Notes: generated by a model from the letters alone, not told the origin. DNA of 64,000 nt from Lachnoclostridium sp. Marseille-P6806 (GCF_900625025.1 NZ_LR130584.1:40123-104122), one strand, 5' to 3'; counted from the stretch's first letter, positions 45,130 to 54,307 are shown. Numbers and translations: made by a program.

Positions 45130-46260
45130 CTAATTCGCCTGCGCCGTATCGCTCTGCCGGAAGATCCGCTTTGCAAAATCGCGGAAGCACTCTCTCCACA
45201 CATTCCAGTCATGCGCGCCATGATAGATCATGCGCGTGCATTGAATCTGATTCTCCTCGCAGAGCCGGTCGTCTTCGAGGAAAAACTCCATAAACGGATC
45301 CTTGTCTCCGATCGAGCGAAACAACGTGTGAAAATAATGATTGAAGCGCTCACTGTCCTTCATTGCCGCAAGGTGCGCATTCTTATTCTCCGCATGGCCC
45401 GACATGTCCAGCTCCGATCCGCTGATCCAGTCCTGCAGGAACCCGCTGAAAATTCCCACCTCAGAGAACAGCTCCGGATGCCGCATCACAATCATCGAGG
45501 TTTGCATGGAGCCCATGGAAAGCCCGGCCATGCCGCGTTTATCCTTGGAGCGGCCCGCATGATACCGCCCCTCCACAAAGGGGATCACATCCCGGAGAAG
45601 CATCGGCTCAAGCAGCAGGTGATCCACCATATGCGATGTCCGGCCGGCCTCGTCCGTCACTCTTTTCTGCACCATGCCATTGTTCATAACGATCACAAAG
45701 GGGACGGCTTCCCCCGCCGCAATCAGATTATCAAGAATCAGGTTGGCTCTTCCCGCCGCCGTCCAACCGGTTTCGTTTTCCCCATGTCCATGCTGAAGAT
45801 ACAGCACCGGGTACACAATTTCCGGGTGTTCCTCATAGCCCGGCGGTGTATAGATCACACAGCTTTCCCATTCCTCCGTCACCTGTGAAAAGAAGTATTC
45901 CCTCCGCAGCGTGCCATGCGGAACATCCCGCAGCTGATAATACGAATCGTTCTCCGTACGCAGCTCTACGCAGTTATACGGTCTGCTGTACCCGTATACA
46001 ATCGGGAGGAGCGGAGAGAGCACCTCCCGACCGTCGACAAGAAGCTGCACATAACTGATTCCCTCATGAAACGGCAGCTCCAGCTCCCATTCTCCCGCTT
46101 CCCCGGTCTGATGGAAGCGATATTCTTTCTCCGCATAAAGGAGCGAAACCTCCCGCGCCCCTTTCTCCCGCAGCCGGAGAAATGCCCTGCCATTCTCCTG
46201 CACCACCGGGGTTCTCTGCCCATCCCACGGCAAAACGTCATTAAATGCCAGCGCCTGCAT
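45130..46260 (-). CDS. esterase of the D-family (enterochelin/feruloyl esterase-like, CE1 type)
   Basis: 376 residues. An N-terminal beta-sandwich resembling a CBM48/early-set domain (about 20-95) is followed by an alpha/beta-hydrolase of the PF00756 class. Nucleophile Ser248 lies in GLSMGS, with an oxyanion-type LQHGHGENETGW and the catalytic His350 in GAHDW. There is no signal peptide. GGGAGG precedes the ATG by five bases. Such enzymes remove feruloyl or acetyl groups from plant oligosaccharides. It lies downstream of two decayed sugar genes. Confidence 0.85.
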   Translation of the reverse strand: MQALAFNDVLPWDGQRTPVVQENGRAFLRLREKGAREVSLLYAEKEYRFHQTGEAGEWELELPFHEGISYVQLLVDGREVLSPLLPIVYGYSRPYNCVELRTENDSYYQLRDVPHGTLRREYFFSQVTEEWESCVIYTPPGYEEHPEIVYPVLYLQHGHGENETGWTAAGRANLILDNLIAAGEAVPFVIVMNNGMVQKRVTDEAGRTSHMVDHLLLEPMLLRDVIPFVEGRYHAGRSKDKRGMAGLSMGSMQTSMIVMRHPELFSEVGIFSGFLQDWISGSELDMSGHAENKNAHLAAMKDSERFNHYFHTLFRSIGDKDPFMEFFLEDDRLCEENQIQCTRMIYHGAHDWNVWRECFRDFAKRIFRQSDTAQAN

Positions 46261-46289
46261 ACAAGCCTCCCTCTTTCCTGCAAGTCATA

Positions 46290-46686
46290 TCATAAAGAAA
46301 TCTGCCTGCCGTTATGCGTGATCTCAAAGCTCTTATTTACAAAGTCCGCCCGGAGAACCGCCTCATCCCCGCCGCATTCTCTGCGGATCACGAGATGCGC
46401 GTCATCGCATTCCTGCAGGTCGAAGCTCCCCGAAAACGCCTTGGTCTCATTGCGGAACCGCATCAGCGCAAAAAGAGACGCAACGACCGGGCGCCGGATC
46501 AACCACATCATACGCCATCGGCGCAAAGCCCCTGTCTCCGGAGGAGGGAAAAAAGGGCAGGATATGCACGCCGCCGATCGTCCCGCTGCAATACCGGTTC
46601 AGAATACTTTCCAGCTCGCTGAGGTTCCGTCCCATGGAATCCGGATAGGTAATCAGCATGATCTCATTGGACAACTCTTTTTTCAT
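46290..46686 (-). pseudogene. sucrose phosphorylase (GH13) remnant with central deletion
   Basis: The first 60 or so codons (MKKELSNEIMLITYPDSMG, GGVHILPFFPSSGDRGFAPMAYDVVDP) match the N-terminus of sucrose phosphorylases. The reading frame then shifts near 46490 into the last 60 codons of the same protein (LFALMRFRNETKAFSG to HNGRQISL). Roughly 350-380 central residues, including all catalytic ones, are gone. Non-functional. Confidence 0.75.
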
Positions 46687-46804
46687 AGACAAATACTCCT
46701 CGTATAAATATCCGCCATTGCCGTTACCGGCTGTCCGTCCTGTCAATCGGCCCGCTTCCCGCGCCATCCTGTGACACGGAAAGCAGGCATCAGGTTTCCG
46801 CTCT

Positions 46805-47465
46805 TCAGGCTTTGCAGACAATCGCAATGTCCTTGTACGCATACCGCAGCGCCGGCGCCGAGTGATGTGCCGGCCATGTTTCCCTGATATCCCTCTCCCG
46901 AATGAGCGCACAAAGGCGGCGCATTGATTCTGCATAAACAGGCAGCGGCAGGGAGGTCTCCATCGCCAGAAGGACATCCGCTCTGCAGCAGTTATCCGCG
47001 GCAAACATCATATTTTTCTTCTCCTCCAGATTATTTTCGCCGTCTGCCAATCCGAGGCCATGAGAACCCTCCGGGAAAATGTGCAGCTCATAGGGCACTC
47101 CGGCCTCCTCCAGCGCTCTGGCAAGCGTCATGCTGTACATTCCCGGCTCACTGCCGGTCTGCCAGAGGAAGACCGGCGGCGTATCCGCACGAACGTTCTT
47201 TTCCGGCGCAAGGTAAAGACGCTCTGCTTTGGTTCTTCCCCAAAATTCCAGCGCCTCCTCATCCATGTCCCTGTCAGCCCGCATGAACGGAGGCGGAAAG
47301 GAAGCTATTGTCATGGCTCCATACCCGATCACTGCGGCATCCATGCGGGACGAGGGCAGCAGCCGGTTCGCCAGCGGAAGCCGCCCCCGTGAGCAATAAG
47401 AATATGGTACCTTTCCCCTCCGCCGCGGGGATAAAGGCCAGATAGGGCTACTCCCGTCGTCATAC
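46805..47465 (-). pseudogene. alpha/beta-hydrolase (xylan esterase/lipase type) remnant
   Basis: An N-terminal scrap with the oxyanion-hole phrase ILIAHGGGF lies in one frame. The C-terminal half (MDAAVIGYGAMT; PPVFLWQTGSEPGM; YELHIFPEGSHGLGLADG) lies in another, and the nucleophile region between them is missing. The switch is near 47340. The catalytic His region GSHGLGL remains. Decayed gene following the ABC operon; an eroded copy of the pre-start repeat stands upstream. Confidence 0.7.
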
Positions 47466-47470
47466 AGCGA

Positions 47471-47512
47471 AAGCGGTTTTGTTGCTGCAATCGGCGATTT
47501 GGGCTTCGGTAC
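47471..47512 (-). repeat. eroded copy (F) of the pre-start repeat
   Basis: Carries AGCGGTTTTGTTGCTGCAA (right arm of hairpin 1) and GGCGATTTGGGCTTCGGTAC (left arm and loop of hairpin 2), in the usual minus-strand orientation, between an ABC permease and the esterase pseudogene. The part next to the start codon is lost. Confidence 0.55.
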
Positions 47513-47517
47513 ACGGA

Positions 47518-48350
47518 TCAGCCCTTCACACTGCCCGCCACAACGCCCTCAATAATGTATTTCTGCCCCGCAAAGTAAAACAGCAGCACCGGTATGATTC
47601 CAAGTACAAGTCCCGCCATCATGGGCGTATAGTCCGCTGTGTGATTGCTCAGAAACGTAAAGGCCGCAATGGACAGCGTTCTTGTCTCAAGCTTTGTCAT
47701 AAACAGGCTGGTCATCAGGTAATCGTTCCAGACCCCCAGTCCCACAAAAACCATGACCGTAATCATAATGGGCTTGAGCAGGGGAAAAATGATCTCAAAG
47801 AATGTGCGGGTAAAACTGCATCCGTCAATCGTCGCCGCCTCGTCCAGCTCGCCGGGAATCGCTTCGATAAATCCATTATAAAGGAAAACAGCAAAAGGCA
47901 CATTCAATCCGATTGCCACAAAGGAAACCATTCCGATCCGGTTGGAAAGGCCCAGCATGCCGCCGTAAATCTTGACAAGCGGAATCATGTAAACCTGAAA
48001 CGGGGCCACCATCGACGCCAGAAAACACGCAAAAATGATTTTGTTGACACGCAGCGCCTTCTTCCTCGAAAAGAAGTACCCGGTCATCGACGAAAACAGT
48101 GTGTTCAGGATCGTCGCACTCACTGTGATCAGCGCAGTATTTTTCAGCGCATGAAAAAATCCATTCTGCGGATGGCTTCTGCATAATTATCAAAACGAAA
48201 GCTCCGCGGCCACGCAAAGGGGGTCTTGGTGAACTCTGCGGTCGTCTTGAAAGTATTCAGCACCAGCAGATAGAACGGAATCATAAAAAGAACCAGCGCC
48301 GCCGCCACCACGATAACGACCAGCTTTTTCTTTCCTTTCTCTCCCATCAC
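47518..48350 (-). pseudogene. carbohydrate ABC permease (MalG type) with a frameshift
   Basis: The first 60 or so codons (MMGEKGKKKLVVIVVAAALV to AIRRMDFF) and the remaining 200 (LKNTALITVSATILNTLFSS to GVVAGSVKG) are in different frames. One extra T in the T6 run at 48154-48159 (minus strand) would restore a normal protein of about 277 residues with EAATIDGCSFTRTFFEIIFPL as its EAA loop. This may be a sequencing slip, a phase-variable run or a recent mutation. The start overlaps the end of the MalF-type gene by four bases. Confidence 0.75.
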
Positions 48351-49231
48351 TGCTCCGCCCCCTTTCTTGTAAGTCTGACCTGCAGCAGGGAAACTGCCGC
48401 CACAATGACAAACAAAACGATCGCCTGCGCCTGCCCTTTGCCGAATTCCATATTGGTAAACGCCGTCTGATAGATTTTATAGGCAATGAGTTCTGTTGAT
48501 TTGTAAGGTCCCCCGGCTGTCAGAGACAGGTTCACATCGTATGACATAAAGGAGCGGGCGATAGAAAGAAAGACACAGATTGTAACGGATTCCCGTATCA
48601 GCGGCAGCTTGACGCTCCGCACAATCTGTCCGGCCGAGGCGCCGTCGATTCTTGCCGCTTCAATCAGCTCCTCCGGCACATTCGTCAGACCGGCAATGTA
48701 AATCACCATCAGATACCCGCTCAGCTGCCATGCACTGACAATGATGAGTGCCGCCAGCGCTTTATACGGGTCTGTGAGCCATGATTTTGAGAGCCACGCC
48801 GAGCCGATCGACTTGCCGAATCCGGTCAGCGCATACGAAAACAGGAAATTCCAGATATACCCGAGGATAATGCCGCCGATAATATTCGGCGTGAAGAAGC
48901 CTGCCCGGAAAAGGTTCTGCCCCTTGATCTTGCCTGTCACCGCCAGAGCCAGCAAAAATCCGACGACATTGCTTGCCGCAACGGTAAAAAGGACATAAAT
49001 CACCGTCCTCCAGAAAGAGACCAGAAAGGTCTTGTCTCCGAATACAGCTCTGTAATTCTGCAGTCCGGTGAAATGGATATGCATCGAAAGCCCGTTCCAG
49101 TCCGTAAACGTAATACCGATTCCATAAAAAAACGGCACTGCCACAACGCCCGTCCAGATCAGAAGAGACGGAAGAGCAAAGCCGCAGAATTGTAACGCCG
49201 TAATAGGTCTTCGCCTGGCATGTGTTTTCAT
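48347..49231 (-). CDS. carbohydrate ABC permease, MalF/UgpA type
   Basis: 294 residues, six membrane helices, with EAA loop EAARIDGASAGQIVRSVKLPL. The opening FALPSLLIWTGVVAVPFFYGIGITFTDW-type pattern is that of CUT1 permeases of the MalF/UgpA branch, different from the LplB branch used elsewhere in the window. It follows the binding-protein gene by 114 bases that contain a hairpin and overlaps its partner permease by four bases. Confidence 0.9.
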   Translation of the reverse strand: MKTHARRRPITALQFCGFALPSLLIWTGVVAVPFFYGIGITFTDWNGLSMHIHFTGLQNYRAVFGDKTFLVSFWRTVIYVLFTVAASNVVGFLLALAVTGKIKGQNLFRAGFFTPNIIGGIILGYIWNFLFSYALTGFGKSIGSAWLSKSWLTDPYKALAALIIVSAWQLSGYLMVIYIAGLTNVPEELIEAARIDGASAGQIVRSVKLPLIRESVTICVFLSIARSFMSYDVNLSLTAGGPYKSTELIAYKIYQTAFTNMEFGKGQAQAIVLFVIVAAVSLLQVRLTRKGAEQ

Positions 49232-49291
49232 AAAAATCCTGTCCGCAGTTTCCCGACTTTTTTACAAGCACCGGTTTCTGCAAAAAGAGCC

Positions 49292-49316
49292 GGGCGGGAA
49301 ATTCTGCTTCCCGCCC
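49292..49316. terminator. hairpin between binding-protein and permease genes
   Basis: A 9-bp GGGCGGGAA/TTCCCGCCC stem with a seven-base loop; the minus-strand side is followed by CTCTTTTTG. Probably a partial terminator that lets the binding protein be made in excess over the permeases, as in many sugar importer operons. Confidence 0.65.
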
Positions 49317-49345
49317 GTTTTTATCATCGTATCAATTGCTCTGCG

Positions 49346-50728
49346 TCACTGTATATTCTTCCAGTATGCTTCCATATCGGAGAACAGCGTCTGTCTGTCG
49401 CATGCGCCGGAAATGTACTCGCACATGTAAGCGCCGTTCTCATACCAGAAGTCCGACGGGAGAAGATCCGGCGTGCCATAGAAATCATAATTCCGTCCCG
49501 CGGAAATGTAGGATGCCGTTGATCTGCCGAGAGGGCTCTCGATCTCGCCGTTAAAATTCTTGTACGGAAGCGCCTGCCCGGCGATCTTTGCCAGCTGCTC
49601 CTCGGCATACTCGTCGCTCGTGATATACTGAATAAATTTGACGCCCGCAGCCTGCTGCGCCTTGCTGTTCTGAGAAGCGTCCACACAGTAGCCTTTCGCA
49701 AAGGAGGTGGGCAGGAGCGTGTTGACCTCGTTGTCCGGATCGTCATTGAGCGGAACCGGAAGAAGTCCGAATTCCGCTCCCTCTTCCACAATGGGTCCGA
49801 GATAGGTCCACGCCCAGTCGCCCATAAACCATGTGCCTGCTGCTCCGTCAGCGAATGCCTGCGCATCCATATTGATGTTGCCGACCAGCGGATCTTCTTT
49901 GTTGTAATTGTGCTCGGCCATCATATCAAAGGTATCAAAATAATCGTTGATAACCTCGTCGTCCGCAAGAGAAAGCTGCCCGGCTTTCAGATCGGCGACT
50001 TTCTGCACTCTTGCCTCCACATCTCCGTTGGCGGCTCCATAGGTGATGCCGACATAATGTGCGCCGAGCGACCAGTTGACACCGGTGAACATCGTTCCCG
50101 CTCTGCCGGTCGCCTCGATCTTATTGAAGAGATCCTCCAGATCAGAACGGGTCTTGATGGAAGCCGGGTCAAAGGTTCCGCCGACTGCTTCATCACAGAC
50201 TGCCTGATTGTAAAGAATCCCGATGCCCGCCGCCGTGTACGGCGCACCGTAGATCCTGCCGTCAAAGGTAAATGTGCTGAGCGCGTCCTCCTGAATATTG
50301 GCGATCAGCTCCTTATCGGTCAGATCCTTCATTCTCTCGCGGTTCTCATAAATATTGATCGGATCCATCAGGGAAACCGTCGGCCCCTCATTGCTGGCAT
50401 AAAGCGACATCCACTTCTGCAGCTGATCGTCTCCCGCCGCAATATATTCCACGGTAATTCCCGGATTCTTCTCCTGAAAATCGCGGATCAGATCCTGGAA
50501 CATATCGTCCTTGCCGGTCTCCGTTGTATAGAACGAAATACTGACGGGCTCCTGCGCAGCATCCGCTCCGGTCTCCGACTCCGCTTCCTCCGTTCCCTGC
50601 TCTTCAGAAACAGCCGCATCCTCATGGCTTGCCGCCGTTTCCGCAGCTGTGCCGGCCGCTGCTCCGCAGCCCGCAAGACCGGCCGCCATCACGCCTGCAA
50701 GCACTGCCGCAACTACTCTTTTTTTCAT
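49346..50728 (-). CDS. extracellular sugar-binding lipoprotein (family 1)
   Basis: 460 residues. Lipobox LAGC at about residue 20, an acidic linker (to about 62), then a MalE/UgpB-like binding fold beginning VSISFYTTETGKDD, with FDGRIYGAPYTAAGIGILYNQ and GAAGTWFMGDWAWTY typical of the family. GGGAGGA precedes the ATG, and structured leader copy D (about 300 bases) lies directly upstream. It is controlled by the divergent LacI-type gene through operators in the shared promoter region. Substrate unknown. Confidence 0.92.
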   Translation of the reverse strand: MKKRVVAAVLAGVMAAGLAGCGAAAGTAAETAASHEDAAVSEEQGTEEAESETGADAAQEPVSISFYTTETGKDDMFQDLIRDFQEKNPGITVEYIAAGDDQLQKWMSLYASNEGPTVSLMDPINIYENRERMKDLTDKELIANIQEDALSTFTFDGRIYGAPYTAAGIGILYNQAVCDEAVGGTFDPASIKTRSDLEDLFNKIEATGRAGTMFTGVNWSLGAHYVGITYGAANGDVEARVQKVADLKAGQLSLADDEVINDYFDTFDMMAEHNYNKEDPLVGNINMDAQAFADGAAGTWFMGDWAWTYLGPIVEEGAEFGLLPVPLNDDPDNEVNTLLPTSFAKGYCVDASQNSKAQQAAGVKFIQYITSDEYAEEQLAKIAGQALPYKNFNGEIESPLGRSTASYISAGRNYDFYGTPDLLPSDFWYENGAYMCEYISGACDRQTLFSDMEAYWKNIQ

Positions 50729-50779
50729 AATAATCCTCCCTGCCGAAGCACTTTGTGCGAGGCACGCGCTGTAAAAACG

Positions 50780-50873
50780 CCCTGCGCCAGCTCGCGGGCT
50801 GCCGAGCCGCTCTGCGGCTCATTCCATCCCTCCACCTGACAGCATTTTTCGTTTACTGAAAGATCCGCGCAGG
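50780..50873 (-). repeat. nested module in hairpin 1 of copy D
   Basis: Related to the module at 16946-17037: CCTGCGC start, GAGCCGC-TCT-GCGGCTC hairpin, the CTGACAGCATTTTTCG stretch and a CGCGCAGG end. Sits in the apical loop of hairpin 1. Confidence 0.6.
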
Positions 50874-50933
50874 CGGTTTTACAGCTGCGGTCAGGGGCTA
50901 TTTGGCTTCGGCACAAATAGCCGTGTGCAAAAT

Positions 50934-51031
50934 CTCTGCGCCGGCGCGCAGAGATACGAGCCGCTTCGCGTCTCATGCCGTCCCACTACGTAACAGCACT
51001 TTTCGCTCACGGAGCAAATCAGCGCATCAGC
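50934..51031 (-). repeat. nested module in hairpin 3 of copy D
   Basis: Third version of the nested module: palindrome CTCTGCG/CGCAGAG (50934-50953), then GAGCCGCTTCGCG, TAACAGCACTTTTCGCTCA and a CGCATCAGCG end. It replaces the nine-base loop that hairpin 3 has in copies B and C. Confidence 0.55.
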
Positions 51032-51085
51032 GTGATTTTTCACACTAATCTCCTTCCGGCGCATTCGCGCCCTGTCCCTATATGC

Positions 51086-51125
51086 ACTATAAAATTTCAT
51101 CACCTTATTGTCAATCGTTTGACAA
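51086..51125 (-). promoter_or_regulatory. promoter of the sugar importer with overlapping LacI-type operator
   Basis: On the minus strand TTGACA (51109-51114) and TATAGT (51086-51091) are exactly 17 bases apart, a near-perfect promoter. An 18-base palindrome, TTGTCAA-TCGT-TTGACAA (51108-51125), with the central CG typical of LacI-family sites, covers the -35 box. It also offers a TTGACA to the opposite strand (51119-51124), so one site can control both the importer and the regulator gene. Confidence 0.8.
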
Positions 51126-51228
51126 TTATTTTCTTCATATTACCTAATAATTCGATTGTTTTTTATGCATCTTTCCTAATTATATCGCGGTTTTCTCCGG
51201 AATTTTTCGGGTTTCATTCCGAATATGC

Positions 51229-51242
51229 GTCAATCGGTTGAC
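51229..51242. promoter_or_regulatory. second LacI-type operator
   Basis: GTCAA-TCGG-TTGAC shares the half-site and CG centre of the 51108-51125 operator, 119 bases away centre to centre. Two sites at that spacing suit a repressor dimer pair forming a loop. Confidence 0.65.
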
Positions 51243-51399
51243 ATTATTGATGCAAGGCAGCGCACATCGCGTCACGCCTGTGTTTGACATCTCCATGCAA
51301 TTCCATAATAATCATAAACACGAAGCAAAAAGAGACAGGGCCTGCCTGTCTGAGTTTTTCATATTTCGTTTCAGAATCCATGCAGAGGACTGTACAGAA

Positions 51400-52380
51400 A
51401 TGAGCATTACACTGGCTGATGTTGCCGCAGACGCAGGAGTCACCGTCACCACCGTATCGCGAGTTTTGAACAACAGGGGCGCCATCAGCGAATCGACAAG
51501 AAGCAAAGTCCGGGAATCCATTCAGAAGCTCGGATATATCCCCAACGAAGCCGCCAGATCACTGGGCAATAAACGCACCAACGTCATCGGCGTCATTGTT
51601 CCCAGTATCGCAAATCCGTTCTTTTCCGAGCTCGTTGACAAGATGGAAATTTATGCCTTTCGAAAAGGCTACCGTATTCAGCTCTGCAATTCCTACCGGC
51701 AGCCGGATAAGGAAAAGGAATATATCTCCCTCCTTAAAGCAAACAAAGTTGCAGGAATCGTCATTTCCAGCCGCACGCCGGGGATAGAAAACGACTTGAA
51801 CGGCAATTTCCCCGTCGTCTCTCTGGAACGCGTGATCAACGAAAACACCTCCGCTGTCGTATGCGACAACTATGAGGGCGCCAGAATCGCAACACAGCAT
51901 CTGATCGACTGCGGATGCCGCCGTCTCGGGTCTTTTCTGGTTCGAAGCGACGTCGCGATGGCCGCAGATAAACGCATTGACGCATTTCAGGACGTGTGCA
52001 GGACAAATCGCATTCCCTGTCATGTATTTGAAGCGAAAGAAGAACAGTTTCAATTCATGTGCTTTGAGGAGTTCTGCTCCTCGGTTCTGGAACAAAGGCC
52101 GGACATTGACGGCTATTTTGCATGCGGCGACATCACCGCCATCCAGCTGCTCGCCGCATGCCAGAAAAAAGGGCTCCGGGTTCCGGAGGAGATTCGCATC
52201 GTCGGTTTTGATGATCTCCCCATGGCCTCATGGGTCTGTCCTCCGATCACAACGATTCGGCAGCCCATTGAAAAAATGAGCCGCCTTGCCGTCGACGCGA
52301 TTCTCCAATACGACCCGGCGCACTTCATTCCCACGCAGTCTGTGCTGGAGGTGTCGCTCGTCCGCCGCGGCACAACCTGA
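51400..52380 (+). CDS. LacI family transcriptional regulator
   Basis: 326 residues from the ATG at 51400. The DNA-binding start MSITLADVAADAGVTVTTVSR is diagnostic, and the frame further upstream is not protein-like. Hinge helix (NEAARSLGNKR) and a periplasmic-binding-like sensor domain (NVIGVIVPSIANPFFSELVD; IRIVGFDDLPMASW) follow. Divergent from the sugar importer, with two palindromic operators in the spacer. It probably represses the importer and itself until the imported sugar binds. Confidence 0.93.
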   Translation: MSITLADVAADAGVTVTTVSRVLNNRGAISESTRSKVRESIQKLGYIPNEAARSLGNKRTNVIGVIVPSIANPFFSELVDKMEIYAFRKGYRIQLCNSYRQPDKEKEYISLLKANKVAGIVISSRTPGIENDLNGNFPVVSLERVINENTSAVVCDNYEGARIATQHLIDCGCRRLGSFLVRSDVAMAADKRIDAFQDVCRTNRIPCHVFEAKEEQFQFMCFEEFCSSVLEQRPDIDGYFACGDITAIQLLAACQKKGLRVPEEIRIVGFDDLPMASWVCPPITTIRQPIEKMSRLAVDAILQYDPAHFIPTQSVLEVSLVRRGTT

Positions 52381-52474
52381 GCCGCAGGGCTTGCAGGCAC
52401 GGCCCCGCCGCCAGAAGAAGCTTTCGGGAACGCGGGCGCCGTTGTAAATGCGCAGCGGCCTTACACTGCATCCT

Positions 52475-53347
52475 CTATTTCCTCAGCATAAAGTTCCAGA
52501 TATCCCCCGTCGGCACATACCGGACCGGCACCCTGCGGTGCGTGATTTCCCCCATCCAGTCTGCGGCATATCGCGCACCCAATTCTTCCCAGTTATAGTG
52601 GCCGATATTGAAACAGACCTTATTTTCACCATAATACGCCGCATCCCGAATATAGGACAGCACATTCCACTCGATGATCTCTCCCGGCAGAATGGCATCC
52701 ACATTCTCCTGCTCCAGCACGCGGATGATTTCCGTCGCATAGTCCGTATAAATGCCGTTCGTCACGCTCGAGGGGATAAAAGCCTCCGGATAGAGGTGCC
52801 CCACCAGCGCGATCCTGCGAATCTCCGCATCCGGCCGGCCTATATAGCGGGTTCCGTTCAGCCCGATTTTTTCTAAGAGCTCCCGCCCGATCTCCTCCGC
52901 CGTCCTGGGCTCCGGAAACTCAATCATATAGCCAAAGGGGACCGTGTGATCCTCTTTCAGAAGATACGGCTCCCAGCCCATATATCGGATCACACCGGTA
53001 AAAATACTGTCCGGCCGGTGCGCATGCATATGGTCATGATCGCGGTAAATCACGATCTGATGATCCTCCGCCGCCCTGCGCTTCTGCTCATAGACATGGC
53101 AGGGAAACGCGGCTCTCCAATCGGGATAGTCCGGCGTCAAATACCATGTCGGCTCATGCACAAACAAGAGGTTGGCACCCAGCTTTGCCGTCTTGTCGAT
53201 CACCTCGGCGGTCGGCACCAGCGCCGTCACGATTCCCGTGCACTCCTGCTCCGGATCCCCCGTCTTGATCCCGTCGCAGCCGCCATAGTCCGGCCCGAGG
53301 TCAGGATGATAGGCAGCCACCGCTTTTAATACTTCCGCAATCGTCAT
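52475..53347 (-). CDS. Nif3-like dinuclear metal-centre protein
   Basis: 290 residues of the NIF3/DUF34 family: metal-ligand phrases LLFVHEPTWY, RDHDHMHAHRPD, and NIGHYNWEELGARY near the end. The family forms hexameric rings with a two-metal centre; activity is unsettled (it was misannotated as GTP cyclohydrolase type 2). Here it is the last gene of the YesMN-controlled sugar operon, 21 bases after the LplC-type permease. That location suggests a sugar- or cofactor-processing role instead of the generic housekeeping copy; this is inference. Confidence 0.85.
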   Translation of the reverse strand: MTIAEVLKAVAAYHPDLGPDYGGCDGIKTGDPEQECTGIVTALVPTAEVIDKTAKLGANLLFVHEPTWYLTPDYPDWRAAFPCHVYEQKRRAAEDHQIVIYRDHDHMHAHRPDSIFTGVIRYMGWEPYLLKEDHTVPFGYMIEFPEPRTAEEIGRELLEKIGLNGTRYIGRPDAEIRRIALVGHLYPEAFIPSSVTNGIYTDYATEIIRVLEQENVDAILPGEIIEWNVLSYIRDAAYYGENKVCFNIGHYNWEELGARYAADWMGEITHRRVPVRYVPTGDIWNFMLRK

Positions 53348-53368
53348 TGTCAGACCTTCCCCTTTCGT

Positions 53369-54295
53369 TTATCCTTTCACCGCGCCGACCACAACGCCCT
53401 TTACAAAGTATTTCTGCACAAACGGATAGATCATCACAATCGGCAGGATCCCGATCACCGCCATCGCCATGCGGACCGCGTTGCTGGGCAGGGAGACCGC
53501 TCCGGTTCCGACCGCCACGCTGGCCGCGCCGCTCTTGAGGTACTGAATATTGTTCATGATCCGGATCAGCAGGTTCTGAATGCCGTAATACTGAGGCTTC
53601 TGGATGTAGTACAGTGCATTTACCCAGTCGTTCCAATAGGTCAGCGCCGTAAAGAGCGAAATGGTCGCGACGGTGGGCACCGCCAGAGGAAAAATGATCT
53701 TAAAGAAGATCGTGAGCTCCGAGGCTCCGTCGATCTGCGCCGATTCGATCAACGCATCGGGAATGCTGTTGGCATAATAGTTTCGCACCAGAAAGATGTT
53801 AAAGGCTCCGCACAGATAGTTGGGAATGATAAGCGCCCAGATCGTGTTTTTGATATGAAAAATCTGAGACCACATCATATAGGAGGGAACAACGCCGCCG
53901 TTAAACAGCATGGTGAAAAATACGAAAAAGGAAAGCACGTTCCGATAGCGGAAGTTTTTGCGGCTCATGGGATAGGCGATCATTGTCGTGATGAGCACGC
54001 TGACAACCGTCCCGACAAGCGTGACCAGAACGGAAATGCCGTAAGCCCGCAAAATCGTGGCGCCCTGCTGTAACATATAGACATAGGCATCCGCAGAAAC
54101 AAGCTTCGGAACGAAGCTGTATCCGTCGCGCAGCAGCGTTGTTTCATCCGTAAAGGACGCGATAACAATGAGCAGGATGGGAAGCAGCGCCATCACCGTA
54201 AAGAGCGCCAGAACAATCGTGGAGACGGCCTTGAACCGTCCGGTATCCGAAATCATGCGGTCGTCCCGCGCCGCATTTTTTGTCTGTGTGTTCAT
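53369..54295 (-). CDS. carbohydrate ABC permease, LplC type
   Basis: 308 residues, six membrane helices, FTMLFNGGVVPSYMMW and the C-terminal VVVGAVKG typical of LplC. The EAA loop region reads ESAQIDGASELTIFFKIIFPL. GGAGGA precedes the ATG; an eroded pre-start repeat (copy E) fills the gap to its LplB partner. No ATPase gene is found nearby. Confidence 0.92.
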   Translation of the reverse strand: MNTQTKNAARDDRMISDTGRFKAVSTIVLALFTVMALLPILLIVIASFTDETTLLRDGYSFVPKLVSADAYVYMLQQGATILRAYGISVLVTLVGTVVSVLITTMIAYPMSRKNFRYRNVLSFFVFFTMLFNGGVVPSYMMWSQIFHIKNTIWALIIPNYLCGAFNIFLVRNYYANSIPDALIESAQIDGASELTIFFKIIFPLAVPTVATISLFTALTYWNDWVNALYYIQKPQYYGIQNLLIRIMNNIQYLKSGAASVAVGTGAVSLPSNAVRMAMAVIGILPIVMIYPFVQKYFVKGVVVGAVKG

Positions 54296-54307
54296 AAAAG
54301 TCCTCCA

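Larger units (their letters stand above)
50741..51045 (-). promoter_or_regulatory. structured leader element, copy D, in the 5' untranslated region of the sugar-binding gene
   Basis: Longest copy. Hairpin 2 (50896-50904 with 50914-50922) has a nine-base loop, GCTTCGGCA (50905-50913), that is exactly complementary to 50741-50749. Its stem has a T-A pair where copy B has C-G. Hairpin 1 is GCTGTAAAA/TTTTACAGC (50768-50776, 50877-50885), with two paired changes from GCCGC/GCGGC. Hairpin 3 ends are 50923-50934 and 51034-51045, with one mismatch. A consensus promoter upstream (TATAGT at 51086-51091) means that the whole element is transcribed, the best evidence for an RNA role. Confidence 0.75.
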
